This document shows, one piece after another, positions 16,299 through 25,628 of a DNA stretch of 33,977 nt. Made by a program: the position numbers and the translations under genes. Below the pieces are notes generated by a model. The model searched no databases. It was given only the letters and a program-made list of their open reading frames with translations, and had not been told where the DNA came from. The stretch is from Alphaproteobacteria bacterium (GTDB lineage Bacteria > Pseudomonadota > Alphaproteobacteria > Rhizobiales > Xanthobacteraceae): positions 1 through 33,977 of the forward strand of contig WQYW01000046.1 in NCBI GenBank assembly GCA_009781045.1, written 5' to 3'. How positions within the stretch are numbered: the stretch's first letter is position 1; each line of letters starts with the position of its first letter.

Positions 16299-17927
16299 AT
16301 GCGGTTGCCATTGCTCGCAATTCTCGCCTCGATTGCCCTCCTCCTGACGCCGCCTGCGCCGGCCCGCTCGGAAACGCGGGTCGCTCTGGTGATCGGCAAC
16401 GGAGCCTATGAACACGCACCCCGTCTCCTCAATCCGGCCCATGACGCCGCCGCCGTCGCCGCCGCCCTGAAACGCTCCGGCTTTGAGACCGTCACCGCCA
16501 CCGATCTCAATCAGACCGGCATGGAGAACGCCGTCATCGACTTTGCCCGTACAGCGCGGTCCGCGGATGTTGCCCTCTTCTATTACAGCGGGCACGCGCT
16601 CCAGTCCGGCGGCGCCAACTATCTCGTGCCGGTTGACACCAACCTCAGGGACCAGGCGGATCTCCGGCGCATGGCCCGCGTCGATCAGATCGTCGCCGAC
16701 CTCAGCCAGGCGAAGAACCTGCGCATCCTTATTCTCGATTCCTGCCGCGACAACCCCTTTGCCGAACAGCTGCAGCGCTCGATCGGAAATACCCGCGCAT
16801 TGACGGTCTCAAACGGGCTGGCCAAAATCGACACCCCGCAGGGCATGATCATGGTCTATGCCACCCAGGCCGGCCAGACCGCCATCGATGGCCGCGGCAG
16901 CAACAGCCCCTTCACCACAGCCTTCCTCAATCATATTGAAAAGCGGGAAGAAATCGGAGTGATCTTCCGCGATATCAGCGAGGAGGTGTACGCGACCACC
17001 CAGCACGGCCAGCTTCCCGAACTGTCGCTGTCGCTGGTCGGCCGCTACTATCTCAACGGCAGACCGGCCGACACCGTCGACACCTCGACCCACCCGACAA
17101 TGCAAAGCGCGGCCGCCACAACCGCACCGAAGCCTGACACCGAACTGCGGGCCAGCATCACCCCTGTGGTGCCGCTCCACAAACCTGCCCCCGCCCCAAG
17201 GTGCGACGCCGACCGTCAGCCCGCGCTCGCCTCCCAGGGCCCGGCACCGAAGACAGCCCCCACACCCCAACGGCACAGCGAGCACCCCTCCGCTCCCGCC
17301 CCTCTCAGCCCGGCGCAGAAATCAGCCACCGCCTCCCCCGAGCCCGACGCAGGCTCCAGTGCAGTTTTTCGCGACACGCGTCTCAGCGCCGAGCGCGGCG
17401 ACCCCGGAGCCCGGTTCGAACTCGCCAGGATGTATCTGGAGGGCAGAGAGACCACGCCGGACTATGTTCTGGGCATGGCCTGGCTGATCAAGGCTGCCGC
17501 CCAGGGACACGTTGTCGCGCAGAACACGGTCGCCCGTCTGTTCGAGGGCGGCTGGAGCCTGCCGCGCGATTTCCAGCAGTCCTTCGACTGGCAGCACAAG
17601 GCGGCTGAACAGAGCCTTGCCTGGGCGCAGTTGAAGGTCGGCGAGTCCTCCGATCTGACCCGGATCGTCGCGCCCAGCGACTTCGCACAGGCGCTTTCCT
17701 GGTACAGCAAGGCCGCCGACCCGCTCGATTTCGTGCAGGCCGGGCTTGGGCAGATGTACCAGAACAGCCAGGGCAGCCTGCAGGACCATGCGCAGGCGCT
17801 GGCCTGGTACACAAGGGCTGCCGACAAACTGGGCAGCAATGCCCAGCAGGCGTTGCGCCGGATCGATAGCCCGCTGACCAGAGAGGCGCTGGAGAAGCTG
17901 GATCCGAGGCATCTGACCGGCGGCTGA
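16299..17927 (+). CDS. Secreted caspase-family protein with four Sel1 units
   Basis: A 542-residue protein starting at an ATG preceded by AGGGGAAA. Signal peptide MRLPLLAILASIALLLTPPA; caspase domain about residues 27-255 with His99 in FYYSGHALQ and Cys149 in ILDSCRDNP, plus MIMVYATQAGQTAID and NSPFTTAFLNHI. A long Pro/Ala/Thr-rich linker (about residues 262-355) looks disordered and would separate the protease from the Sel1 part by a flexible arm. Four rather degenerate Sel1 units follow (about 368-510), then NAQQALRRIDSPLTREALEKL near the end. This tail closely resembles that of the next gene, so the two are sister copies. Predicted periplasmic cysteine peptidase with a protein-binding solenoid; substrate unknown. 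Same strand as the rest of the array, with 209 bases to the next gene. Confidence 0.9.
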   Translation: MRLPLLAILASIALLLTPPAPARSETRVALVIGNGAYEHAPRLLNPAHDAAAVAAALKRSGFETVTATDLNQTGMENAVIDFARTARSADVALFYYSGHALQSGGANYLVPVDTNLRDQADLRRMARVDQIVADLSQAKNLRILILDSCRDNPFAEQLQRSIGNTRALTVSNGLAKIDTPQGMIMVYATQAGQTAIDGRGSNSPFTTAFLNHIEKREEIGVIFRDISEEVYATTQHGQLPELSLSLVGRYYLNGRPADTVDTSTHPTMQSAAATTAPKPDTELRASITPVVPLHKPAPAPRCDADRQPALASQGPAPKTAPTPQRHSEHPSAPAPLSPAQKSATASPEPDAGSSAVFRDTRLSAERGDPGARFELARMYLEGRETTPDYVLGMAWLIKAAAQGHVVAQNTVARLFEGGWSLPRDFQQSFDWQHKAAEQSLAWAQLKVGESSDLTRIVAPSDFAQALSWYSKAADPLDFVQAGLGQMYQNSQGSLQDHAQALAWYTRAADKLGSNAQQALRRIDSPLTREALEKLDPRHLTGG

Positions 17928-18136
17928 TGCCATCCTCACCGACCTGCCGGCAGGCGATCTCAGACACGCAAAAAAGCCACGATATTGCACCCTCACCCGC
18001 TCCATGCCAGACTCAATCGACGCCATCCGGGCCTTCTTTCGCCCTGTCCCCAAGGTCATGGTCCACGGACTGCACGGACCACATCCAAACCGCCGCCCGC
18101 ACCTCCGGGGCCGCGAAGCGGCGGAAGGAATTCAAG

Positions 18137-19690
18137 ATGCGGCTTTCTCTGCTCGCCATTCTCGTCTCGCTTGCCTTAACTCAGGCCTCCTCCTCCCCGG
18201 CAGCGGCGGAAAACCGGGTCGCTTTGGTGATCGGCAACGGCGCCTATCAGCACGTCCCGCCTCTGCGCAATCCCTCCTCGGATGCCAGTGCGGTCGCCGC
18301 CGCGCTCCAGCGTTCCGGCTTTGAGACCATCACCTCGTTCAATCTCAGCCAGCGCGAAATGGAGAACGCGGCGATCGACTTCGCCCGCGCGGCGCGGAAT
18401 GCCGATGTCGCTCTTTTCTATTACAGCGGGCACGCGCTGCAGTATAACGGTGTCAACTACCTCGTGCCCGTCGACACCGATCTGCGCGACGAGACCGATC
18501 TGCGGCGCATGACCCGTGTCGACCAGATTGTCGCCGACCTGCAATATGCAAAGAACCTGCGCATCCTCATTCTCGATGCCTGTCGTGACAACCCCTTTGC
18601 CGAAGTCCTGCGCCGGTCGCTCGGAACCACGCGGGGCATCGCGGTTGCCAACGGGCTGGCCAAAATCGACACGCCGCAGGGCATGATCGTGGCCTACGCC
18701 ACGCAATCCAGCCAGACCGCCTCCGATGGCAAGGGGCGCAACAGCCCCTTCACCGCCGCCTTCCTCAGGCATATTGAAAAGCAGGAAGAGATCGGAGTGA
18801 TCTTCCGCGACATCGGCGAAGACGTCTACGAGGAAACCCGGCACACCCAGTTGCCCGAGCTGTCGCTGTCCCTGATCGGCCGCTTCTACCTCCGCGGCAG
18901 CAGGACCGACGCCGTCAGAACCGCAGCGACTTCCGCCCCGCCCCCGGCCCAACCTGAGGCACCGCGCCCCGCCGACATTCAGGCCCGCCTCGATCCGGCG
19001 GCTTCCCCCCAGAACGCCGCCCCCGCCGCACCCAGCCCGATCTTTCTTGAACGACGCGCCAGTGCCGAACGCGGCGACGCTGCAGCGCAATTCGAGCTTG
19101 GCAACATGTTCCTCAACGGCGAGGGCACAGCCATCGACTATGTGATGGCGATGGCATGGCTGCGTAAAGCCGCCGACCAGGGCCACAGCGCCGCCCAGGC
19201 CAATGTCGCCTACCTCTTCGATACCGGCCGCGGCGTGCCGCGCTCGGCGAAACAGGCCTTCTCCTGGTACATCAAGTCTGCCGAGCAGGGGCAGCCCTTT
19301 GCCCAGTACAAGGTCGCCGAGGCTTACCGCAACGCCCATGGCGTCGACCAGGACTTCGCGCAGGCCTTGGCATGGTACATCAAAGCGGCCCCCGAGATGG
19401 ACTCTCTGAAAGTACGGGTCGGTCAGATGTACGAGGCTGGTCAGGGCACCACCCAGGACTATGCGCAGGCGCTGGCCTGGTACACCAAGGCCGCCGACAA
19501 GGGGGAACCTCGCGCCTTCTACCATATCGGCCAGATGCACGAGAATGGTCTTGGCGTTCCCCGCAACCTGCCAGAGGCCGTCCAGTGGTACCGCAAGGGA
19601 GTCGAAAAGTGGGACACCGATGCGCAGAACGCGTTGCGCCGCATTGAGGCCCAACTGGTGAAAGATGCACTCGATAAGATGAAACCGTAG
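18137..19690 (+). CDS. Secreted caspase-family protein with five Sel1 units
   Basis: A 517-residue protein; GGAAGGAA lies a few bases before the ATG at 18137. Signal peptide MRLSLLAILVSLALTQASSS; caspase domain with His99 (FYYSGHALQ) and Cys149 (ILDACRDNP; Ala in place of Ser before Cys), GMIVAYATQSSQTASDG and NSPFTAAFLRHI. A Pro/Ala-rich linker precedes five Sel1 units from about residue 314 to 495, several with the full consensus (for example WYTKAADKG). The end NAQNALRRIEAQLVKDALDKM is nearly that of the preceding gene. Predicted periplasmic cysteine endopeptidase. The 209 bases before it are non-coding and contain an A-rich core ACGCAAAAAAGCCA, loosely like the element before the other copies. 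No regulator gene lies nearby. Confidence 0.9.
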   Translation: MRLSLLAILVSLALTQASSSPAAAENRVALVIGNGAYQHVPPLRNPSSDASAVAAALQRSGFETITSFNLSQREMENAAIDFARAARNADVALFYYSGHALQYNGVNYLVPVDTDLRDETDLRRMTRVDQIVADLQYAKNLRILILDACRDNPFAEVLRRSLGTTRGIAVANGLAKIDTPQGMIVAYATQSSQTASDGKGRNSPFTAAFLRHIEKQEEIGVIFRDIGEDVYEETRHTQLPELSLSLIGRFYLRGSRTDAVRTAATSAPPPAQPEAPRPADIQARLDPAASPQNAAPAAPSPIFLERRASAERGDAAAQFELGNMFLNGEGTAIDYVMAMAWLRKAADQGHSAAQANVAYLFDTGRGVPRSAKQAFSWYIKSAEQGQPFAQYKVAEAYRNAHGVDQDFAQALAWYIKAAPEMDSLKVRVGQMYEAGQGTTQDYAQALAWYTKAADKGEPRAFYHIGQMHENGLGVPRNLPEAVQWYRKGVEKWDTDAQNALRRIEAQLVKDALDKMKP

Positions 19691-20162
19691 AAACCGCCGA
19701 AGGTCCGGCACCGCCCCTGTCTTACAAATTTGCTCCTCGCTCGGTGGATGACGATTGAGCCTCCCCGTCCGGCTCTTTTCCCTGTCCTTTCCGAGGGCGC
19801 TGTTGCCTCTCGATCGGCGTCTGAACCTGCGCACCGCACCGCCGGTCGAACCACCCCTCTCCCTGCCGGGGACCACCACATTGAATGTTGTATGTTGTAT
19901 CAGCGCCCTCGTCACTCCACATCTCCCGCCGGCCGACCGCACCGATCGACGGCCCCTCCTCGAAGGCCCCAGGGGAGAAGCTGGCAAAGGCGCCCATGGC
20001 CTCGCATTTAATTTCGCAAACGACTGCCGGCTTCGCCGCAAACCGTCATGCATCGACCTCCGCTGACCCAAGCCTGAACCGCTTTGCCGGAGGTCCGACA
20101 GCTCCCGACAGCACCACCCGAAAAACCCACCCTCACCCCACGGCCCAAGAGGTTTCAGCTTC
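19691..20162. other. Intergenic region
   Basis: No gene is supportable in these 470 bases. The stretch AAGAGG before the next start is its probable ribosome site. Confidence 0.4.
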
Positions 20163-20603
20163 ATGACGAAAGCCTGCACCCTTCTCACTCTCGCCATCTG
20201 CCTCGGTTGCTGCGGTTTTGTCAGGCCCGCGCATTCCCAGCCCGCCGACACCTCCACTGCCCAGACCGACGCCGGCGCCCAGTTCACTCTCGGGCTGAGT
20301 TACTATCTCGGCAAAAGCGAGGCACAGGACTACCCGCGCGCCCTCGCCCTGTTTCGCAAGCCTGCCGAGCAGGGACATACCACCGCTCAGCATAATCTCG
20401 GCGTGATGTACAACGAGGGCCAGGGCGTAGCGCAGGATCACGCTCTGGCCGCCGCCTGGTTTCGCAAGGCCGCCGATCAGGGGGACGCCGCCGCGCAGCG
20501 CAGTCTTGGTAAGATGTACGAGGACGGGAGAGGCGTCCAACGGGATGCGGCGAAGGCCGCCGAGTGGTATCGCAAAGCCGCCGGCAGCGGGAACGGTCCG
20601 TAG
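20163..20603 (+). CDS. Small secreted Sel1-repeat protein (three repeats)
   Basis: A 146-residue protein with signal peptide MTKACTLLTLAICLGCCGF and probable cleavage after AHS, then three Sel1 units: AQFTLGLSYYLGKSEAQDY, AQHNLGVMYNEGQGVAQDH and AQRSLGKMYEDGRGVQRD, each ending in the usual KAADQG-like helix. The lipobox is not a good one, so I take it as a soluble periplasmic protein rather than a lipoprotein. AAGAGG lies about ten bases before the ATG. It ends the array of caspase and Sel1 genes on this strand and may serve as a free solenoid partner of the caspase proteins, which is inference from context only. Confidence 0.85.
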   Translation: MTKACTLLTLAICLGCCGFVRPAHSQPADTSTAQTDAGAQFTLGLSYYLGKSEAQDYPRALALFRKPAEQGHTTAQHNLGVMYNEGQGVAQDHALAAAWFRKAADQGDAAAQRSLGKMYEDGRGVQRDAAKAAEWYRKAAGSGNGP

Positions 20604-21683
20604 GGACCGCGACGGAGACGAGCAGGCGCTTTCGGTGGCTCTTGTCTGTGCCTTCCGGGAAAACCAGATCCCTCTGCGATCCGGGGAATTACCTGGAATC
20701 CCGCTTTTCGCGTAGTGCGGTCGATAACGGCGTGTGCCGCGCGGCTTTGGCCTTTCTGCCCGCCGTATGTGAACAGCAGCGCCAGGCGCGAAATGTCGAT
20801 GCGGAACGAAGGGTGCAATCCCCGGCAGCGGTCTTGCGCAAACTTTTTCGGAGACGTCCGGCCCCGAGGGTCGAGCAGCGTGTTTGCGAAAGACGGATGT
20901 AAAGCCCGGCGCGATGACGGCACCAAACGATCGAGCCCGTCAGCCAATCGGAGCGCCAGCGGCAGCGGCGTGCCCGCGAACGGCGCCTCTTGCCCCCGCG
21001 AGATGCCCTCTCATCCGGATTCCGCAGCAAATTTGGCGCCCTGGGTAGGAGAAAGGCTTCCGCTCGGGGATCAACCGCCATGAAGACGCCGTCCTTTCGC
21101 CGGCGTCCCTTGATCTTTGATCGATCGAAACGCACTATGTTCGGGTTTAACACTTCAGCCTCGGCAGCCGGAACCCTGATCGCATCCATACCGTTCGACA
21201 TCCGCACGACCGCTATGCGACAATGGGGCCACCTCCACTCTTCTCCTCAACCCTCTGAAGGCGATATATTGCGCGGGCCGAGCACACCATCGGGCGGATC
21301 CAATGATTGAAGGACAATCCCCGCTCCGATCCAGGCCACGCTCAGGCAGCGTACCGGCGCAGGAAATGGTGATCCGCATATTTTTGAGGTCGCGGCCCAG
21401 CTGTCCCGCTTCGCCCTTCGCATCGGACCCGAAATCGGCCAGCGATTGTCGTTCACGTCCCAGGAGTCTGACTTCCTTTCACCATGTATCATCTCGATGT
21501 CTGAAGTCCGAAGAGAAGGGAGAATGAGGCCGCCGATGCACCGGGGTGCCGAAGGGGACCTGCAGCCGTCGAGGGTCGCCGACCATGGCAACCTCGGGTG
21601 AACCCGACGCCCCTCACCCCAGCAGGCGAGCTGAACGACCGTCACCCAACCACTTCATCACGTTCCATTAAAGGAGAAAACGC
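20604..21683. other. 1.1 kb stretch without a supportable gene
   Basis: Minus-strand frames at 20689-21207 and 21247-21645 are open, but I recognise nothing in them and they lack ribosome sites. The last bases hold the carbonic anhydrase ribosome site, AAGGAG at 21671-21676. Confidence 0.35.
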
Positions 21684-22439
21684 ATGAAACACCGTCACGT
21701 TCTGTCCGCTCTTGCCATCCTCGCTCTCACTTCCACATGCGCTCCCGCCCTCGCCGCCGAAGGCGCGCATTGGGGTTATGAGGACGCAACCGGGCCGGCG
21801 AAATGGGGCGATCTCGATGCCGCCAACCAGGCCTGCGCCATCGGCGCGCAGCAGTCGCCGGTCGATATCGCCAACACGATTCGCGCCGAGTTGCCCACGC
21901 TCAAGCTCAACTGGCCGGACAGCGTCGATACCATCATCAACAACGGGCACACCATCCAGCTCAATTTCCCTGCTGGCGGTTCGCTCACCCTCGGGGATAC
22001 CAGCTACCAGCTGCTGCAGGTGCATTTTCACCATCCAAGCGAGCACGCCATCGCCGGAAAGCGTTTCCCGATGGAGGCCCATTTCGTCCATCGCGCCGAG
22101 AACGGTGCCATCGCGGTGGTCGGCGTCCTGATCGAGGAAGGAAAGGCAAACGACGTCTTCCACAGGATCGTGCAGGCGATGCCCGCAACCCCCGGACCGG
22201 CAGCAAAGCCGGCTGCCACAGATATGAAACTGCAGGGGCTGCTGCCGGAGAATCTCAGCTACTACCGCTACTCGGGTTCGCTGACGACGCCCCCCTGTTC
22301 CGAGGTGGTGGAGTGGGTGCTGCTCAGCGAGCCGGTCCAGGCAGACGCTGCCGATATTGCCGCCTTCGCCAGATTGTTCCCGATGAATGCCCGGCCGCTG
22401 CAGAAGGACAACCGCCGCTTTATCCTGCAGTCGCACTGA
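21684..22439 (+). CDS. cah: Periplasmic alpha-carbonic anhydrase
   Basis: A 251-residue protein that interconverts CO2 and bicarbonate in the periplasm. Signal peptide MKHRHVLSALAILALTS ending near ALAA; then the family's HWGYE, QSPVDI and NNGHTIQ (His89, the proton-shuttle position). The three zinc ligands are His114 and His116 in QVHFHHPSEH and His133 in MEAHFVH; the 17-residue gap between the second and third is the short bacterial form. SGSLTTPPC carries the gatekeeper Thr and one of the two cysteines (with QACAIG) that form the conserved disulfide. The start is clear: AAGGAG seven bases before the ATG. It stands alone, with a strong hairpin 13 bases after its stop. Length and motifs are complete, so activity is expected. 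Confidence 0.96.
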   Translation: MKHRHVLSALAILALTSTCAPALAAEGAHWGYEDATGPAKWGDLDAANQACAIGAQQSPVDIANTIRAELPTLKLNWPDSVDTIINNGHTIQLNFPAGGSLTLGDTSYQLLQVHFHHPSEHAIAGKRFPMEAHFVHRAENGAIAVVGVLIEEGKANDVFHRIVQAMPATPGPAAKPAATDMKLQGLLPENLSYYRYSGSLTTPPCSEVVEWVLLSEPVQADAADIAAFARLFPMNARPLQKDNRRFILQSH

Positions 22440-22451
22440 CGAAAATTTCAC

Positions 22452-22489
22452 CGCCGAAGGCGAAGGGGCTCTGCCCTTTGCCTTCGGCG
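22452..22489 (+). terminator. Strong hairpin after the carbonic anhydrase gene
   Basis: CGCCGAAGGCGAAGGG pairs with CCCTTTGCCTTCGGCG (16 pairs, one G-U) around the loop GCTCTG. There is no T run after it, so it may act as a weak or Rho-assisted terminator, or protect the 3' end of the mRNA. Confidence 0.6.
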
Positions 22490-22894
22490 CTCAGCGCAAG
22501 TACAGGCCTGGAAACAGACAACGCCGTTCAGGCTGCGTCGGAAATCGCGATGTCGCGGCATCCAGGCCTGCCGTGGTTGCGATCTTCACCCCGTCCTCCA
22601 GGGAAACCGCCTTGATCCCTCCCGCCCATCAGCTCATTAAGCCGGGGCCGCGTCGGGCCAGGGCAGGTCGCTGCACACGCCTTTCGGCAGCTTCCACGCC
22701 TTCACCCGCTCCGCAATCGCGATCATCAGGTCTGAGCGGGCGATCCTGCCCGCGGCCTCGGCTCGCGTGCCGCAGGAAGAGCGCCCCAGACATTTGCCAG
22801 GCTTTCGCTTTCCATCGCTCGGGCTTCCGAAAAGACGACGATGGAATGAAGCCAGGACCTCCCCTCGAGGCTGGCGGTTGGTGCCACCACGCGA
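22490..22894. other. Convergent intergenic region
   Basis: About 400 bases between the carbonic anhydrase hairpin and the end of the minus-strand AsmA gene. No gene, tRNA or clear repeat is seen. Confidence 0.4.
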
Positions 22895-24853
22895 TCAGGG
22901 GCGCGGGCGACGCTGGCCGCGAGATCCGTCGCCATCGGAAAGCCCCTGCTGAATCAGATCACCGAGCAGGCCGCCAAGTCCTCCGCCAAGTCCTCCGCCA
23001 AGTCCTCCGCCGCTTCCACCACCCGATCCACCCTCTCCGCCCTGCCGTGACGGCTGGTCCTTGTCAGTGCCGCTGCCGCTATTGCCGCTGGCGCCATTGC
23101 CACCGAACAGACCACCCTTCCCGAAAAGGCCCGCGCCGATCTGCTCCAGCGTGTCAAACGCTTCCGGGCTGTCGAGCATGCCCGGAACATCCGGATGGAT
23201 GTGGAGGTTGGACCAGGGGCCGCTGATCATCAGGGGAACGCCGAATGCGCCGGGCTCGCTGCCCCGGCCCTGGCCCTGCAGCGTCATCACCAGCGTCGGC
23301 TCGACGCGAAGGGCCATCTCTTTGGCGCCAAGATCAACCGTGCCCGCCCCGGTCACCCGCACCATCGGACTGACCAGCTTGAGATCGCTGGTCACCGCCC
23401 GCCCCTTGTCGATGCTGAACGAGGCGGAGAGCTGCGACAGATCGGTTTTCTGTACGCTGCTTTGTTGCCAGTCCTGGGGGCTCGATGTCAAAGAGCGGAT
23501 CATCTGGGCGATGTTGATCCCCCTGACAGCACCGTCTCTGAAGTCGAGCGACACCACGCCCTGCAGATTCGACATCACCGCCTGCTCGCTGTTGCCTTGC
23601 GAGTCGACCGCGATACTGGCCTGCAGCCGGCCCTCAATGCGGTCGAACCCGGCGACCGCCTCAAGCAGCGGCAGTGCGGGGATATCCCTGAGCGTCGACT
23701 GGATACTGATGCCGGGCTTTTCGCCGCTGACGTCAAGCGTGATATTGGCGTTGACCTGTCCCTGGCCCGCCGTCTTTTCCTGGCCCGGACTGCGCCCGGC
23801 TGGCACGCTGGTCTGAGCCGCCTGCGGCTTTCCATCCGCCAGATTCATCTTCATGACGCCGTTTTCGAGCCGGGCTCTGGCAGCAACCGAGCTGAAGCCC
23901 ATCGTCCCCGCCTTGACCTCGCCCACTGCGAGCTTGAGATCGGCATCGACATAATTGAGCAAATCGCTGTTGAACGCTGCGCTGCTCCAGGCTTGCGGTG
24001 CCGGATTCGGATCCGCTGGCACCGTGCTCACCGGCAGATGCAGCCGCTCGACATTGAGTTCGAGCGTGACCAGGGGCTTGCTGGCGAGGTCGACCTCAGC
24101 CTTGCCGCTGAAGCTGCTGTCACCGAGTGTCGCCGCCACAGCATGAAGGCTCAAAATCCGGCCCGAGGCCTCAAGATCGGTCCGGCCCTTCAGCGGCGAG
24201 TCCGAAAGGTCCGGAATCCGCATCACGAAATCCAGCGGGATGGTTTGCGACTGTGCAGGCCGGTCCGTGCTCCGGAATTCGAATGTGATCCCGTGCTCGG
24301 CACTGCCGTTCACGGTCAGCCTGCCGTCATGCATTATGGCCTCGGCATCGATGCCGCCGAAGCGGTTGTCAACATGGCCGCGCTGACGCGCGAAGGCGAC
24401 CTCACCGCCGACAATCCGGACCCGGTCGATCCTGCCGCCCGTGCCAGCCGGCTTTGTACCAGCGCTCGCCTGCGCCGGCTTCTCCGGCAGGCGCCTGCGC
24501 AGCAAGGGCTGATAGAGCACAGGGCGGGTGACGACCACCGCGCTCACGTCCGCACGCCCCGACCACAGCGCCGACAGGGGCACATCCGCCTCGATCCGCT
24601 CGGCGGTCAGGCGGTTGAGACCCGTCGGATCATCCGCCTTGTCGAGAGCGATGCCATCCGCGCTCAGCCTGAGGCCGGGCCACAGGCCGAGCCCGACATG
24701 GTCCATTTTCGTGACCTGATAGCCGGTTGCCGCCTCGATCCAGGCTTTCAGCACGGGAGCAAAGAAACGCCCGGGCACGCCGGCAAGCTGGAGCACAACC
24801 GCAATGACGATGACCGCGACAACCGTGAGCCCTGCAAACTTCCATCGTTTCAT
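22895..24853 (-). CDS. AsmA family protein
   Basis: A 652-residue protein with an N-terminal anchor MKRWKFAGLTVVAVIVIAVVL, then the long beta-rich body of the AsmA/TamB-like lipid-transfer superfamily facing the periplasm. The AsmA C-terminal region is clear: GVVSLDFRDGAVRGINIAQMI, then QKTDLSQLSASFSIDKG, LKLVSPMVRVTGAGTVDLG and VPLMISGPWSNLHIHPD. Family members are thought to affect outer-membrane assembly by carrying phospholipid between membranes. After the domain come a Gly/Ser-rich stretch and the tail GLLGDLIQQGLSDGDGSRG. ATG at 24853 is taken because it opens the anchor and has AGGG about eight bases before it; the longer frame from 24925 adds residues with no ribosome site. It is monocistronic and divergent from the molybdenum hydroxylase genes. 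Confidence 0.9.
   Translation of the reverse strand: MKRWKFAGLTVVAVIVIAVVLQLAGVPGRFFAPVLKAWIEAATGYQVTKMDHVGLGLWPGLRLSADGIALDKADDPTGLNRLTAERIEADVPLSALWSGRADVSAVVVTRPVLYQPLLRRRLPEKPAQASAGTKPAGTGGRIDRVRIVGGEVAFARQRGHVDNRFGGIDAEAIMHDGRLTVNGSAEHGITFEFRSTDRPAQSQTIPLDFVMRIPDLSDSPLKGRTDLEASGRILSLHAVAATLGDSSFSGKAEVDLASKPLVTLELNVERLHLPVSTVPADPNPAPQAWSSAAFNSDLLNYVDADLKLAVGEVKAGTMGFSSVAARARLENGVMKMNLADGKPQAAQTSVPAGRSPGQEKTAGQGQVNANITLDVSGEKPGISIQSTLRDIPALPLLEAVAGFDRIEGRLQASIAVDSQGNSEQAVMSNLQGVVSLDFRDGAVRGINIAQMIRSLTSSPQDWQQSSVQKTDLSQLSASFSIDKGRAVTSDLKLVSPMVRVTGAGTVDLGAKEMALRVEPTLVMTLQGQGRGSEPGAFGVPLMISGPWSNLHIHPDVPGMLDSPEAFDTLEQIGAGLFGKGGLFGGNGASGNSGSGTDKDQPSRQGGEGGSGGGSGGGLGGGLGGGLGGLLGDLIQQGLSDGDGSRGQRRPRP
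22971..23011 (-). repeat. 12-bp tandem repeat coding for Gly-rich tail
   Basis: CCGCCAAGTCCT occurs three times in a row plus a partial fourth copy. On the coding strand it gives repeated GGLG units near the C terminus of the AsmA protein; whole-unit gain or loss would keep the frame. Confidence 0.9.
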
Positions 24854-25628
24854 GCTGAAACCCTGACCACAAAACCCGACTCGAAAAAGCGGGGGCATCC
24901 TTAGCCCGTCCGGCAACCTGTGCACCGCGCCAAAAGGCCAAGCTACTGGTTTTCCGGGGCAAACTCCACGCCAATATCACCCCTTCCCGCTTGCGCCGCC
25001 TGCCGCTCACTGGAAAATGATCGTCGCCACATGAGACCTGAAGAGCCGTTGCGAACCCGCTTCCCGCAGAACCGGCCGCTCCGGATGACGACGCCTTCGA
25101 GGCCGCACCGGCTCCGGGCACCAGAGCCGGGCTGAAATCGTGGCTCCATCCGGGTCTCTGTCGGATCTCCTTCGCGGCGGCCGCTTTCACGTTCAGGGAA
25201 GGTCGCGGCCGTTCTCAAATTTCCTCCGAACGTTGCAGCGCCAGGACGCGCAGGGTTGCAGGCCCCACGCGAAAATGGCGGCGCCTGGCAGGAAGAAAAT
25301 CGCACCTCACCCTGCCTTGTCGCTCAGTTTCGCCAGCGGCATGACGCACAGACACAGGTTCAGGCCAGTGATGATGGCGGTTGCAGGCACTGGTCGGTTG
25401 CCCCTCACCTCGCTGAGGCAACGCGGCACGGCACCCGATGCATGGCAGGACGTGGAACTCAGGACATCGGATGACCTGAAAACATAGGGGGACACAGGCG
25501 CTGTGCCTTGCCACCGACGCCAGGTCGTGACATTCCCCATTCCGGAAGAGACATCCCACCCGTGTCGCCCCTTGCCAGCGGACGGCTGACATCGGGTTTT
25601 TGCCGTCGGACTTTCAGAGGTTTGCGAC
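24854..25628. other. Divergent intergenic region
   Basis: About 775 bases between the AsmA gene (minus) and the molybdenum hydroxylase genes (plus), which must hold promoters for both. I see no gene with a ribosome site and no clear operator palindrome. Confidence 0.4.

Noticed and set aside
18176..20287. A 703-codon open frame on the minus strand opposite the caspase gene
   Set aside because: It mirrors the codon bias of the plus-strand caspase-Sel1 gene, has no ribosome site and repeats with the Sel1 period. The plus-strand protein has a signal peptide and known domains.
23195..24904. A 569-codon plus-strand open frame
   Set aside because: It lies opposite the AsmA gene, whose domain motifs and membrane anchor are clear; the plus frame has no recognisable sequence.
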